A stretch of 64,000 nucleotides of DNA from the NCBI RefSeq assembly GCF_036689815.1, contig NZ_JBAHUR010000002.1:186001-250000 (forward strand), given 5' to 3'. The notes beneath the pieces were generated by a model. It had not been told where the DNA came from and did no database searches. It was given only the letters and a program-made list of their open reading frames with translations. This DNA is from Magnetovibrio sp. PR-2. Lineage in GTDB: Bacteria; Pseudomonadota; Alphaproteobacteria; Rhodospirillales; Magnetovibrionaceae. Numbering within the stretch: the first letter of the stretch is position 1; the number at the start of each line of letters is the position of its first letter. Below, in pieces: positions 18,942 to 28,406 of this stretch. Position numbers and translations under genes: made by a program.

Positions 18942-21278
18942 CTAGAACTTTGTGCCGAAATTAAAGCGGAAGAATTCGGTTTGATCGTAGCTTTCTTTAA
19001 CCACGGCTTGAGCAAAATCGAGGCTGATGGGGCCAACTGGCGAAACCCACGTCAAGCCAGCACCGACAGAGGAGCGAATTGATCCTTCATCCGCGACGTT
19101 CACACCTGAGGCATCCACGTTCATCAAGCTGCCGAAATCCGTGAAGAGCTTGCCGGAAATGCCCAACTCTTGCGGCAGGCCAAGGGGCACAGCAAGCTCG
19201 GCAGTGCCGGTGTACATAAACTCACCGCCCAAAGCGTCAGACGTAGAAATGTCACGTGGGCCGATCCCGTTGTTTTCAAAACCACGCAGATCATCACCGC
19301 CGATGTAATAGCGGTCCAACAGACCGACATCTTCACCAATGCCGACAATCACGCCGGTTTTGCCTTTTAAGGTGGTGATCCAGCCATCGGCAATTTTGTA
19401 GTAGTACGCGCCACGAACCGTGTTGCGCAAATAGCGGCTATCCCCACCCAAACCGGACAAGTCGTTGGTCAATTTGGCCACGTAACCTTCGGTCGGGCGA
19501 ATTTTACTGTTGCGCCGGTCATAAGCAATAGAGTGGCTCAGCTCTGACAGGGTTTTGTCACCAGCTTGCTCTTGCACATAAATTGACGCGTCACTGGGAA
19601 CGTTGGTGACGGAAGAGCTTTTCAGTGTGTACACCCAACCCTGAGATAAGTTCGTTGAGATCGGATAGCCAAAGCGCAAGGCAAAGCCTTTGTCTTCGGT
19701 GTCGTAAGAGCTCGACGATTGGTTATCGGTTTCCGTGCTGAAGATGTTAAAGCCTGCCGAAATATCCCGGTTCAAAAAATGTGGTTCCGTGAACCCGAGA
19801 TTAAGCAAGGTTTGTCGCTGAGAAATGGTCGAGTTAAAGCTCAACTCTTGACCTTTACCCAGCAAGTTACGTTCGCGAATACCGAACTCAGCCAAGGCGC
19901 CGTTGGTCGTCGAATACCCCGCACCGATGGACAGCGAGCCCGTGGATTTTTCTTCCACCTCAACATTAACGACAGCCTTATCCGGTGCCGAGCCTTGAAC
20001 TTGCTTCACGTCCACACGTTCGAAGAAGTCGAGATCTTCGATATTGGTGATGGACTTGCGCAGCTTAGCCGAGTTGAACGCATCCCCTTCAACCACGTTG
20101 AATTCGCGGCGGATGACATTGTCATGGGTCCGCACGTTGCCGGTGATGTTGATCCGTTCAACAAAAACGCGGGGACCTTCTTTGATTTCGAAATCCAGGT
20201 TGATCACGCCAGCTTCGCTGTCCCGATCGACTTTAGGCCGCACGTCAACAAACGCATAACCCAAGTTGCCGGCAGCGTCGGTCAGGCTTTGAACCGTATC
20301 GTCCACCAAATCGGCGTCGTACCACTCGCCTTTTTCAATGGCAATGGTTTCGGACACATCATCAGCCTTCATGTCGCGCAGGTCGGCCTGAATAGAAATA
20401 TCGCCAAAGGTATAGCGGCGGCCTTCTTCTACGGTAAAGGTGATGAAGAACTGATCGCGGCTGGGGGTCAGTTCCGCAACGGCGGACAAAACCTTGAAGT
20501 CGGCATAACCGTTTTTCAGATAATACCTGCGTAACAGTTCGCGGTCGAAGGTAATACGGTCGGGATCATATGTGTCATCCGAAGACAAAAAGCGATACCA
20601 GCGGGTTTCGCGTGTGCGGATGATTTCTTGCAGATCGCCGTCATCAAAAACGCGGTTGCCAACGAAACGAATGTTTTGCACTTCGGTCAGCGCGCCTTCA
20701 TCGACTTCGAACACCAAATCAACGCGGTTTTGCGGCAGTTGAATCAGCTTCGGTTCAACCGTGACAGAAAAACGCCCGCTTTTTTGATACAGCGTTTGGA
20801 TGCGGTTGACATCGTTTTGCACCTTGGAGCGGGTATAGATCACGCGCGGCTTCAGCCCAATTTCCGACGAAAGTTCTTCATCGTCAATGCGTTGGTTGCC
20901 TTCGAACGCGATGCGGTTGATGACCGGGTTTTCCACCACAACGATCACCAAAATATCGCCTTCGCGGCGCAGGCTCACATCGGCGAACAGTCCGGTTGCA
21001 AACAGGGATTTTAGGGACCGGTCAATGCGTACCGGATCGAACGCGTCGCCTTCACGCACCGTTAGATAGGAACGCACCGTTTCCGCATCCACACGGGCAG
21101 CGCCTTCGACGGCGATGGCCTCAATGGTCGGAACGCCTTGGGCGCGGGCAAAGTCGGTCGGCAGCAACACTGCTGCACCCATTGCCATGACGACTAAGAG
21201 ATTGAAATATATTGCCTTCACGCTCTTCCCTGCCTTCAAAAACGTAGCCACGTTCTGTTTGTACGCACTTTTACTCAT
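18942..21278 (-). CDS. bamA: Outer membrane assembly factor BamA
   Basis: BamA is the central barrel of the machine that inserts beta-barrel proteins into the outer membrane. The 778-residue precursor has a signal region ending near ARAQG, five POTRA domains (about 50-440), and a 16-strand barrel with the lid-loop motif as LRGFENNGIGPRD. The final residue is phenylalanine, as in BAM substrates. The N-terminus before the signal is rather long, so a start slightly downstream is possible. Neighbours rseP upstream and skp downstream match the usual order. Confidence 0.96.
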   Translation of the reverse strand: MSKSAYKQNVATFLKAGKSVKAIYFNLLVVMAMGAAVLLPTDFARAQGVPTIEAIAVEGAARVDAETVRSYLTVREGDAFDPVRIDRSLKSLFATGLFADVSLRREGDILVIVVVENPVINRIAFEGNQRIDDEELSSEIGLKPRVIYTRSKVQNDVNRIQTLYQKSGRFSVTVEPKLIQLPQNRVDLVFEVDEGALTEVQNIRFVGNRVFDDGDLQEIIRTRETRWYRFLSSDDTYDPDRITFDRELLRRYYLKNGYADFKVLSAVAELTPSRDQFFITFTVEEGRRYTFGDISIQADLRDMKADDVSETIAIEKGEWYDADLVDDTVQSLTDAAGNLGYAFVDVRPKVDRDSEAGVINLDFEIKEGPRVFVERINITGNVRTHDNVIRREFNVVEGDAFNSAKLRKSITNIEDLDFFERVDVKQVQGSAPDKAVVNVEVEEKSTGSLSIGAGYSTTNGALAEFGIRERNLLGKGQELSFNSTISQRQTLLNLGFTEPHFLNRDISAGFNIFSTETDNQSSSSYDTEDKGFALRFGYPISTNLSQGWVYTLKSSSVTNVPSDASIYVQEQAGDKTLSELSHSIAYDRRNSKIRPTEGYVAKLTNDLSGLGGDSRYLRNTVRGAYYYKIADGWITTLKGKTGVIVGIGEDVGLLDRYYIGGDDLRGFENNGIGPRDISTSDALGGEFMYTGTAELAVPLGLPQELGISGKLFTDFGSLMNVDASGVNVADEGSIRSSVGAGLTWVSPVGPISLDFAQAVVKESYDQTEFFRFNFGTKF

Positions 21279-21374
21279 TTGCCCCTCAGCAAAACCACAA
21301 GCTCAAACCTGCTCGAACACCAAAAAACGCCTTCGGAAGCTCCTTTTTGATTTGGATCATTCTTATCCAAAAAT

Positions 21375-22490
21375 TCAGCCAAAAAGGCGCCCAAAGTCGT
21401 TCCAGGTCGCAAATACCATCAACAGCAATACCAGAACCAGACCGAAACGGAAACTGTATTCTTGTAGCTGTTGACTCAAGGGCTTACCGCGAACCGCCTC
21501 GGCCGCGTAAAACACCAAATGCCCACCGTCAAGGACCGGAATCGGGAACAGATTGATCAGCCCCAAATTGATCGAGATAAAGGCCAAAACACCCAGCACC
21601 GATGTCAGGCCTGCTTTGGCGGCTTGGCCACTCACCTGCGCGATGGAAATAATGCCACCCAGTTCCTTGGCGCTGCGCTCTCCGGCGAACATTTCTCCAA
21701 TGCCGCTCAAAATCCGCGCGGTCATGGCATAGGTTTGCTCAACGCCCATAAACAACCCTTCGACAACGCCGGTTGGGTTGTATTCAACGTGCTCAGGGCT
21801 CGGACGAATGCCCAATAAGCCTTTGGAAACATTGACACCATCAGCCCCTTCCCCGGTCCAGGGGCGCGGCGTCGCGTTGAGCACGATCATGTCGTTATTG
21901 CGCATAACGTCAAAGCGCAGCGCGACATTGGCGCTGCCAGAAACCACCTCGCTCAGTTCGGAAAACAGCTTAATTTCTTGGCCGTTGATGGCAACGATCC
22001 GGTCACCGGCCTCAAACCCAGCTTCTTGAGCGGCGGTGTCTTTGATGACTTCCCCCACACCCGCCAGCACAGACGGCATGCCATAAACCGCGTTCATGCC
22101 CCAATAGACCAAAATCGCAAACAGGAAGTTGGCAGCGGGTCCGGCGGCGACAATCGCAGCGCGCTGGCCTAAGCGTTTGTGATGAAACGAAACTTTTTGC
22201 TCTTCTTCGGTCATGGGGCGGTCTTCGGCGTCGTCCACACCGGTGACCATGTCGCCTTCGCCAAACATTTTGACGTAGCCACCCAACGGAATTGCGCTAA
22301 ACCGCCAGCGTGTGCCGAGCTTGTCCGTCCAACCGAACAGTTCTTTGCCGAAACCGACCGAGAACACCTCAACCTTCACACCGTTCTTGCGGGCCACCCA
22401 GAAGTGGCCGAACTCGTGCACAAACACGAGCACGGTCAGAAGTACCAAAAGAGAAACCGTGTTCAAGAGCGTGTTATCAAATAAATCCAT
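21375..22490 (-). CDS. rseP: Site-2 intramembrane zinc protease RseP/MmpA
   Basis: The enzyme cleaves membrane-embedded substrates such as anti-sigma factors. The 371-residue M50 protease has the zinc motif HEFGH (His25, Glu26, His29) in the first membrane helix, one PDZ domain (about 120-200) containing AGFEAGDRIVAINGQEI, and the C-terminal metal-binding motif LDGGHL. With one visible PDZ it looks closer to Caulobacter MmpA than to the two-PDZ RseP of E. coli. It lies between dxr and bamA. Confidence 0.94.
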   Translation of the reverse strand: MDLFDNTLLNTVSLLVLLTVLVFVHEFGHFWVARKNGVKVEVFSVGFGKELFGWTDKLGTRWRFSAIPLGGYVKMFGEGDMVTGVDDAEDRPMTEEEQKVSFHHKRLGQRAAIVAAGPAANFLFAILVYWGMNAVYGMPSVLAGVGEVIKDTAAQEAGFEAGDRIVAINGQEIKLFSELSEVVSGSANVALRFDVMRNNDMIVLNATPRPWTGEGADGVNVSKGLLGIRPSPEHVEYNPTGVVEGLFMGVEQTYAMTARILSGIGEMFAGERSAKELGGIISIAQVSGQAAKAGLTSVLGVLAFISINLGLINLFPIPVLDGGHLVFYAAEAVRGKPLSQQLQEYSFRFGLVLVLLLMVFATWNDFGRLFG

Positions 22491-22502
22491 ATGACCAGTA
22501 CC

Positions 22503-23690
22503 TTACCCTGCAACCAGGGCTGTTGCGCGCAATCGGGCTTCGGCGTCTATGTCGAACACTTCGTCAAGAGAGCCCACATCCGTGCGCCCCATCATGTCCA
22601 TCACAGCCTCAACCGTGCGTGCAATTTCCAAAAAACCGATTTTTTCGTCCAAAAAGCCCGCGACAGCGACTTCATTGGCGGCATTTAATACAGTTGGCAC
22701 GGAACCGCCGGCGCGCAAGGCCTCCCCTGCCAAACGCAGTGCCGGGAAGCGTTCCAAGTCTGGAGCCTCAAACGTCAACGTCCCAACAGCCGATAAATCC
22801 AAAGGTTCTGACGGGGCGGCCATGCGCTGAGGCCAAGCCAAGGCGTAGGCTATGGGGGTGCGCATATCGGGCGTCCCCATCTGCGCCAAAACCGAGCCGT
22901 CCACGTATGAAACCGTCGAGTGCACCACCGATTGCGGGTGCACCAGCACCTCAATTTGATCGGCCGAGATCGGGAAAAGGTGAAACGCCTCAATCATTTC
23001 GAGGCCTTTATTCATCATCGACGCGCTGTCGATGCTGATCTTCGCGCCCATGTCCCAGTTGGGATGCGCGACAGCCTCATCGGGCGTCATTGCCGACATT
23101 TCGTCTAAGCTTTTTTCCCGAAATGGCCCGCCGGAAGCCGTCAGGGTGATTTTGGCGACACCTTCGGGACGCTCAAAATCGAAAACTTGGAAGATCGCAC
23201 TGTGTTCGCTGTCGACCGGAATGAGAGTCGCATTGCCCTTTTGCACTTCGGCGGTCATGACTTGGCCTGCAGAAACCAAGGTCTCTTTGTTGGCCAAAGC
23301 CACCAGCGCACCGCGCCGGGCCGCTTCAAGGGTCGGCTTCAGCCCTGCTGTCCCAACAATGGAAGCCAAAACGATATCCGAGGGCCGGGCTGCCGCATCC
23401 GACACAGCTTGATCGCCCGCAGCCGCCTCAATGGAGGTGCCGAAAAGCAAATCCTTGAGCTCACCATAAAGGCTTTCGTCCGCCACGACGGCTTGTTTTG
23501 CGCCCAATTCTTTGGCTTGAGCGGCCAAAAGCTGAACATTACGGTTGCCGGTCAGAGCTTCGACGACAAAATCGGACGGATTGCGTTTCAACAAGTCAAC
23601 GGTACTGGTGCCGATGGACCCGGTCGAACCCAGCACCGTTACGGACCGAGGTGCCGTTTGAGGCTTTGGGGATGCGCTTACAACAGCCAT
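22503..23690 (-). CDS. dxr: 1-deoxy-D-xylulose 5-phosphate reductoisomerase
   Basis: Dxr makes 2-C-methyl-D-erythritol 4-phosphate in the non-mevalonate isoprenoid pathway. The 395-residue enzyme shows the NADPH-binding motif VLGSTGSIGTSTVDL, the ANKETLVSAG segment, the metal/substrate motif VDSEHSAIFQ, ASGGPFR, and the MNKGLEMIEAFHLF region. Its start overlaps the cdsA stop by 13 bases. Confidence 0.96.
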   Translation of the reverse strand: MAVVSASPKPQTAPRSVTVLGSTGSIGTSTVDLLKRNPSDFVVEALTGNRNVQLLAAQAKELGAKQAVVADESLYGELKDLLFGTSIEAAAGDQAVSDAAARPSDIVLASIVGTAGLKPTLEAARRGALVALANKETLVSAGQVMTAEVQKGNATLIPVDSEHSAIFQVFDFERPEGVAKITLTASGGPFREKSLDEMSAMTPDEAVAHPNWDMGAKISIDSASMMNKGLEMIEAFHLFPISADQIEVLVHPQSVVHSTVSYVDGSVLAQMGTPDMRTPIAYALAWPQRMAAPSEPLDLSAVGTLTFEAPDLERFPALRLAGEALRAGGSVPTVLNAANEVAVAGFLDEKIGFLEIARTVEAVMDMMGRTDVGSLDEVFDIDAEARLRATALVAG

Positions 23691-24352
23691 GCCAACACAG
23701 TCTCTTGCAAAGATAAATTCACGAAGGCCAACGCGATGGCCGCTGCCACCAAACCGTCCACCCGGTCGAACACGCCGCCGTGGCCGGGAATGATTGTGCC
23801 GCTGTCTTTAACGTCAAAGCGGCGTTTGACGCTACTTTCCAGCAAATCGCCGATCTGGCTAACCACAGCCAGCGCAGCACCCAGCAGCACCACGGAGAGA
23901 CCGGCATCGTTTAGCGCGACTTCAGGGCGAAAATAAGACACGACCCCCCACCCCGCCAAAGCGGCTAACAAGGTCCCGCCCAAAAAACCGGACCAGGTTT
24001 TGTTCGGGCTGATGCGCGGCGCCAATTTTGGTCCGCCGATGTTCTTTCCAAACGCATAACCGCCCGTATCCGCCCCCCAGACAACGGCCAGAAGCCAAAA
24101 GATGGTCAACCGCCCAAATTGCGGGTCCTGGCGCAGGGCCCACAATGCCCAAACGGATAGAGCAACGTAGAAAACGCCCAACACCATCCAGGGGGCGCGT
24201 TTTTCAACCATATTGGCCCACTCTGACATCAAGATCAGACCCATTAGGGCGATCAATGCCACGTAAATCCAGCCGCCAACGTAAACGCCAGCCAACACCA
24301 ACGGCGCCAGCACAAAAGCAGACAGCAGGCGCAATTTCAAAGCTTGGTTCAT
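23678..24352 (-). CDS. cdsA: Phosphatidate cytidylyltransferase
   Basis: CdsA makes CDP-diacylglycerol, the precursor of membrane phospholipids. It is a polytopic membrane enzyme with the complete family signature SVKRRFDVKDSGTIIPGHGG followed by VFDRVDG near the C-terminus. I chose the ATG at 24352, four bases after the uppS stop, because residues encoded further upstream lie inside uppS and are not membrane-like. The resulting 224 residues are shorter than the roughly 270-285 of E. coli CdsA, chiefly at the N-terminal membrane region. Confidence 0.93.
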   Translation of the reverse strand: MNQALKLRLLSAFVLAPLVLAGVYVGGWIYVALIALMGLILMSEWANMVEKRAPWMVLGVFYVALSVWALWALRQDPQFGRLTIFWLLAVVWGADTGGYAFGKNIGGPKLAPRISPNKTWSGFLGGTLLAALAGWGVVSYFRPEVALNDAGLSVVLLGAALAVVSQIGDLLESSVKRRFDVKDSGTIIPGHGGVFDRVDGLVAAAIALAFVNLSLQETVLAWLL

Positions 24353-24356
24353 GGAG

Positions 24357-25094
24357 CTAGACACCGACAGCACCGTACCTGCGTTCGCGCGTTTGATACT
24401 GGGCGAGAGCATTTTGGAATTCCTCGGCACGGAAATCGGGCCAATAGGTGTCGACAAATACGAATTCAGAATACGCCGTTTGCCACAAAAGGAAATTTGA
24501 AATGCGTTTCTCGCCACTGGTGCGAATGAGGAGGTCCGGGTCGGGAACATCTGCCGTTTCAAGTTGGCTTGAGAACATGGTCTCATCAATATCGGCCGGG
24601 TCCAGATCACCGGCTTTAACTTGCTCGGCCAACGCGCGTGCTGCGTTGCTGATTTCCGCGCGCCCGCCATAGCTCAGCGCCAAAACAAGATTGAGGCCTT
24701 GGTTGTCCTTGGTGCGCTCTTCGGCCGTGCGGATCAGGTCTTGAATATCCTCAGCCAAGCGTGCGCGTTCCCCGATCACACGAAAACGCACCCCTTGTTT
24801 GTGCAGATCCGCCAGCTCTTTTTTCAGATACAGGCGCAAAAGCCCCATCAAGTCCATCACTTCAACAGACGGGCGCTTCCAGTTTTCCGAAGAAAAACCG
24901 AATAAGGTCAGATACTTCACACCCGACGCAGTGGCTTCCTTGATGATGACGCGCACGGATTCAGCGCCCCGACGGTGCCCTTCGGTACGCGGCAGCCCCC
25001 GGCTGGCCGCCCAACGGCCATTGCCGTCCATAATGATCGCCACGTGAACAGGCACGGGCGCATCACCATTTTGGGACTGAGGTTCTATGGGCAT
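24357..25094 (-). CDS. uppS: Undecaprenyl diphosphate synthase
   Basis: UppS is a cis-prenyltransferase that makes the C55 lipid carrier for peptidoglycan and O-antigen. The 245-residue protein has the catalytic IIMDGNGRWA motif, GHRRGAESVR, TLFGFSSENWKRP, and the C-terminal PDPDLLIRTSGEKRISNFLLWQ block with the GRAEI region. It sits between frr and cdsA as in most alphaproteobacteria. Confidence 0.96.
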   Translation of the reverse strand: MPIEPQSQNGDAPVPVHVAIIMDGNGRWAASRGLPRTEGHRRGAESVRVIIKEATASGVKYLTLFGFSSENWKRPSVEVMDLMGLLRLYLKKELADLHKQGVRFRVIGERARLAEDIQDLIRTAEERTKDNQGLNLVLALSYGGRAEISNAARALAEQVKAGDLDPADIDETMFSSQLETADVPDPDLLIRTSGEKRISNFLLWQTAYSEFVFVDTYWPDFRAEEFQNALAQYQTRERRYGAVGV

Positions 25095-25127
25095 TTCAGT
25101 ACACTCGCTTCGAAAAGACCAACAGGA

Positions 25128-25691
25128 TTAGACCTGCATGATCTCTTCTTCTTTGTGCGCCAAGGTTTCGTCGATTTTTGCGACGTTTGCATCGGTCATT
25201 TTCTGGATTTCATCGCCGTATTGACGGTGCTCATCTTCAGAAATATCGCCGTCTTTTTCCGCCTTTTTCAGCTCGTCCATACCATGACGGCGCACATTGC
25301 GCACGGCCACACGGGCTTCTTCAGCGTATTTGCCGGCAACTTTCGCCAATTCCTTGCGGCGCTCTTCGTTGAGCGGCGGAATGGGAATGCGGACCAACTG
25401 ACCGTCGGCTTGCGGGTTGAGGCCCAGACCGGCGTCCATAATGGCTTTTTCGACCGATTTCACCATGCCCTTGTCCCAAACCTGGACGGTGAGCATGCGC
25501 GGTTCGGGAACGCCGACGGTACCGACTTGGTTGAGCGGCATGGCTTGACCATACGCTTCGACAGTCACAGGGTCCAACAAACTGATCGAGGCGCGTCCTG
25601 TACGCAGCCCCCCACATTCCTTGTGCAGAACCTCCACTGCGCCTTCCATGCGCCGTTCCAGGTCCGATTTCATCGCTTTAATATCAGCCAC
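25128..25691 (-). CDS. frr: Ribosome recycling factor
   Basis: RRF works with EF-G to split post-termination ribosomes. The 187-residue length and both family signatures are present: the [22 protein letters not shown] domain II region, the [13 protein letters not shown] segment and the helical [14 protein letters not shown] stretch. It follows pyrH by 73 bases. Confidence 0.97.
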   Translation of the reverse strand: MADIKAMKSDLERRMEGAVEVLHKECGGLRTGRASISLLDPVTVEAYGQAMPLNQVGTVGVPEPRMLTVQVWDKGMVKSVEKAIMDAGLGLNPQADGQLVRIPIPPLNEERRKELAKVAGKYAEEARVAVRNVRRHGMDELKKAEKDGDISEDEHRQYGDEIQKMTDANVAKIDETLAHKEEEIMQV

Positions 25692-25764
25692 GTGTGATCC
25701 CCTTTAAATCTCAAATCTGTTCTTTCACTTTGCGCTGGCAGCGCCCGAACCGCAAGCGTTTGCA

Positions 25765-26481
25765 TCACTCTACAATGGTGAAGGTGCCTTTTCCATGCAC
25801 CACTTCACCAAACGCGCCTGGGGTATGTAGCGAAAACACTAGGATGGGTAAAGCATTGTCGCGCGCCAAAGCAATGGCGGAGGTGTCCATGACCCGCAAA
25901 TCGTCTGCTAAAACCTGTTGATAGCTGAGCGTATCGAAACGCGTCGCGTTCACATCTTTTTTCGGGTCTGCGCTGTAGACACCGTCGACCTGGGTGCCTT
26001 TCAACAATGCATCCGAGCTCATTTCAATGGCGCGCAAAGCTGCTGCCGTGTCGGTGGTGAAAAACGGATTACCGGTGCCGGCGGCAAAAATCACCACGCG
26101 GTCCTTTTCCAAATGACGCACGGCGCGGCGGCGAATGAACGGCTCGCATACGGTGTTCATGGGTATAGCCGATTGAACCCGCGTCGCAACCCCCTTGCCT
26201 TCCAACGCGCTTTGCATCGCAAGCGCGTTCATCACGGTGGCCAGCATGCCCATATAGTCCGCGCTGGTGCGTTCAATATTGGCCGCTGCGGAAGACACAC
26301 CGCGAAAGATGTTGCCCGCCCCGATGACCAGACAAATCTGCACGCCCATATCGTGCACATCTTTGATTTCTTGGGCAATGCGGGAGACCGTGTCGGTGCA
26401 CAATCCGAAATCCTTATCGCCCATCAATCCCTCGCCCGAGAGTTTCAACAAGACGCGCCGATACTTCGGTGCTTCGCTCAT
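25765..26481 (-). CDS. pyrH: Uridylate kinase
   Basis: PyrH phosphorylates UMP to UDP in pyrimidine synthesis. The protein is an amino-acid-kinase-fold enzyme with [24 protein letters not shown], the [17 protein letters not shown] block and the [13 protein letters not shown] ending. I chose the ATG at 26481 (238 residues), preceded by GGGGAA, over upstream in-frame starts at 26505 and 26538. It is separated from tsf, its usual upstream neighbour, by the oppositely oriented quorum-sensing cassette. Confidence 0.95.
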   Translation of the reverse strand: MSEAPKYRRVLLKLSGEGLMGDKDFGLCTDTVSRIAQEIKDVHDMGVQICLVIGAGNIFRGVSSAAANIERTSADYMGMLATVMNALAMQSALEGKGVATRVQSAIPMNTVCEPFIRRRAVRHLEKDRVVIFAAGTGNPFFTTDTAAALRAIEMSSDALLKGTQVDGVYSADPKKDVNATRFDTLSYQQVLADDLRVMDTSAIALARDNALPILVFSLHTPGAFGEVVHGKGTFTIVE

Positions 26482-26810
26482 GGCCAATTCCCCAATCTCA
26501 TGCATTTCGGTGATCAAAATCGAACCCAGAGAATCCACGTTCGAAAGTGCCCAGGATATTACACCAAGATGGTCGTTTTTCCAGTATTTTAGCGCTAATG
26601 CATCCGCTCTCGGCCACGATAAAAAACCTCTTATTAGTGTATTTTAAATCGATAGCCCACCAGGGATATGCGCAATACATCTGAGAGTTCAGTTGATTTT
26701 TGAAACTTATCGTAGTCTAGTATCTATTACGTATAGGGGGTAACTCTCAGTCACATGGGAGTTGAGGTGTGAGGACGTGTTACTGAACACAACACGACCA
26801 TAAGGAACGG
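26482..26810. other. Intergenic region between pyrH and luxR
   Basis: This 329-base AT-rich stretch separates the divergent pyrH and first luxR and should hold both promoters. The only structures I can support are an imperfect palindrome at 26742-26763 and a related half-site, GAGAGTT, at 26683-26689. I see no gene or RNA. Confidence 0.5.
26742..26763. promoter_or_regulatory. Imperfect palindrome upstream of first luxR
   Basis: AACTCTC and GGGAGTT form a 22-base imperfect inverted repeat centred about 58 bases before the luxR start. The spacing between CT and AG on the symmetry axis is 14, not the 12 of a classical lux box. It is therefore a weaker candidate for LuxR-type or other regulator binding. 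Confidence 0.4.
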
Positions 26811-27533
26811 ATGGTTATGATTGCTGATTTTGTAACGACCAGCAACAGGGCAACAACTGATGCTGAGCTATTTGAGCTTTTGGGTGATTTTCTCAAAAAG
26901 GTTGGGCTTGATGCAGGGTATGCATACGGTGCTCTAACACATTTTGACGCCTACGACTTCAAATCCCCCCTGCCTCGCCCTGCCGTCACCACCACATATT
27001 CATCGGATTGGATACACCGTTACGCCGCAGAGAATTATGCAGCTGTTGATCCCACTGTTGCTATGGCCCCCAAAGCCACAGGCCCTTTCCAGTGGAAGGA
27101 TTTGAATATTACTGATGAAGCCGCTATCGCGTTCTTAGATGAAGCCAAACACGACGCTGGGCTAAAACAAGGACAATGCATTCCTTTGCATGGACCTTAT
27201 GGGGATACGTTTGCGATTTCTGTAGCAAGTTCCGAAGATGATACTCTTAGCCCTGATGAGCTTTCACAAGTGTTCTTGGGGTGCGCACAGTTTCATCAAC
27301 GCTTCATCCAATTGAACCTTAAATCCCAAAAGCAGATCAGCCTCACTCCGCGCCAGAAGGAATGCCTGCACTGGGTTGCGGCAAATAAAAGTAACTGGGA
27401 AATTGGTATGATCATGGGGATCAGTGAACGTACCGTTCGTTTTCATCTAGAAAAGGCATTTGAAGTGCTTGAGGTCGCCTCACGTGAAGAAGCGATCGTC
27501 AAAGCCATTATGTTTGGTCTCATATCCCCTTAA
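26811..27533 (+). CDS. luxR: LuxR-family AHL-responsive transcription factor (first copy)
   Basis: The 240-residue protein has an N-terminal autoinducer-binding domain (about 15-160) and a C-terminal LuxR helix-turn-helix (about 175-238, beginning LTPRQKECLHWVA). The acyl-homoserine-lactone pocket residues are conserved: Trp67, Tyr71, Asp80-Pro81 and Trp95. It is therefore likely to bind an AHL and control transcription. It is transcribed toward luxI, 104 bases downstream, and is the probable cognate receptor. An AAGGA ribosome-binding site precedes the ATG; a second in-frame ATG lies two codons on. Base composition is visibly more AT-rich than the flanking housekeeping genes. Confidence 0.93.
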   Translation: MVMIADFVTTSNRATTDAELFELLGDFLKKVGLDAGYAYGALTHFDAYDFKSPLPRPAVTTTYSSDWIHRYAAENYAAVDPTVAMAPKATGPFQWKDLNITDEAAIAFLDEAKHDAGLKQGQCIPLHGPYGDTFAISVASSEDDTLSPDELSQVFLGCAQFHQRFIQLNLKSQKQISLTPRQKECLHWVAANKSNWEIGMIMGISERTVRFHLEKAFEVLEVASREEAIVKAIMFGLISP

Positions 27534-27552
27534 ATATCAATCGATAAAGACA

Positions 27553-27572
27553 CCCTGGCGAGGTCGCCAGGA
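27553..27572. promoter_or_regulatory. Lux-box-like palindrome upstream of luxI
   Basis: CCTGGCGA-GG-TCGCCAGG (27554-27571) is a perfect inverted repeat, extended by ACA and TGT outside. Within it CT-N12-AG matches the NNCT-N12-AGNN pattern of LuxR-type operators. It lies 66 bases before the luxI start, where autoinducible luxI promoters carry their lux box. As RNA it could also form a hairpin, but no T-run follows. Confidence 0.7.
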
Positions 27573-27637
27573 TGTATTCACAGTAAAAAGAAAGCACCCT
27601 CCTCTCACAACTATTGATGACCTGGAGGGGTTCTGAA

Positions 27638-28306
27638 ATGCTTACTGTTGATATCGTAACTTGGGCCAATGCCCACCACTATGACGACGCTTTGGCGCAA
27701 TCGTACAAAGTGCGTCACCGCGCATTCATTGAAAAACAAAATTGGGACGTGCCGCACTGTCATGGCATGGAATATGACACCTACGACACACCCGCAGCCG
27801 TTTACCTCTTAGCGCGAAACGAATTTGGAAACGTACTTGGGCTCACGCGCCTGATTCCGACATTGCGCCCATACATGCTGGATGAAATCTGGCCGAACAT
27901 GTTGGGCAAACATGCAGGAACACGTCAGGAAACAATTTGGGAAGCAACGCGCTTTGCCGTGGATCCGACACTCGATCAGGAAGAGCGCAGCGGCGTAGCC
28001 TTAGCAATCACTCAAGCCTGTTTAGAGTTTGGCTTAGCCAATGGCATCCAATCGTATTTGGTCCTGTCTCCCCTGGCCATCTTACGTCGGGTCATTGGCC
28101 CGGGTGGTGCTGGTTGTGAATACACACAATTGGGTGACCAGGAAGTCTTTGGGCGCACTCGCGTAATGGCCGCTGAAGTCACTGTCAACGCAGAAACTTT
28201 GTCAAACGTCAAAGACAAATTCGGCACTGACAATGTCATCAACCACCGCTCCTTGAATATCTACGGTCAAGAGCTGGGCCAAGAGCTGTATCAACAAGCT
28301 GCGTAA
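27638..28306 (+). CDS. luxI: Acyl-homoserine-lactone synthase
   Basis: LuxI proteins make AHL signals from S-adenosylmethionine and acyl-ACP or acyl-CoA. The 222-residue protein keeps every invariant residue of the family: Arg26, Phe30, Trp36, Asp47, Asp50, Arg71, Glu102 and Arg105. I chose the ATG at 27638 because it has a strong GGAGGGG ribosome-binding site eight bases upstream; the in-frame start at 27614 has none. It lies between the first luxR and a small gene. The acyl-chain specificity cannot be read from the sequence. Confidence 0.95.
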   Translation: MLTVDIVTWANAHHYDDALAQSYKVRHRAFIEKQNWDVPHCHGMEYDTYDTPAAVYLLARNEFGNVLGLTRLIPTLRPYMLDEIWPNMLGKHAGTRQETIWEATRFAVDPTLDQEERSGVALAITQACLEFGLANGIQSYLVLSPLAILRRVIGPGGAGCEYTQLGDQEVFGRTRVMAAEVTVNAETLSNVKDKFGTDNVINHRSLNIYGQELGQELYQQAA

Positions 28307-28312
28307 CTTTAA

Positions 28313-28342
28313 GTTGGGCTTTCCATTCCAGGAAAGCCCAAC
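28313..28342 (+). terminator. Hairpin between luxI and first small gene
   Basis: A perfect 12-base stem (GTTGGGCTTTCC with GGAAAGCCCAAC) and a six-base loop start six bases after the luxI stop. The tail, CCTTAAAC, is poor in T, so it could attenuate or stabilise the luxI transcript rather than end it fully. Confidence 0.6.
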
Positions 28343-28356
28343 CCTTAAACTTTATA

Positions 28357-28378
28357 GGGGAAGTTGCCCCCCCCTTTT
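28357..28378 (+). terminator. Short G/C hairpin with T-run before first small gene
   Basis: GGGG, a six-base spacer and a run of eight C residues are followed by TTTT, 29 bases before the small-gene start. The stem is short. It may attenuate read-through from luxI or overlap the small gene's leader. Confidence 0.35.
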
Positions 28379-28406
28379 GAAACTTATTTGTCATCGGGGA
28401 ATTCAG

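Noticed and set aside
24353-24670. N-terminal extension of cdsA by 106 codons
   Set aside because: The extension lies inside uppS in another frame and is not membrane-like; the ATG at 24352 starts the hydrophobic CdsA sequence.
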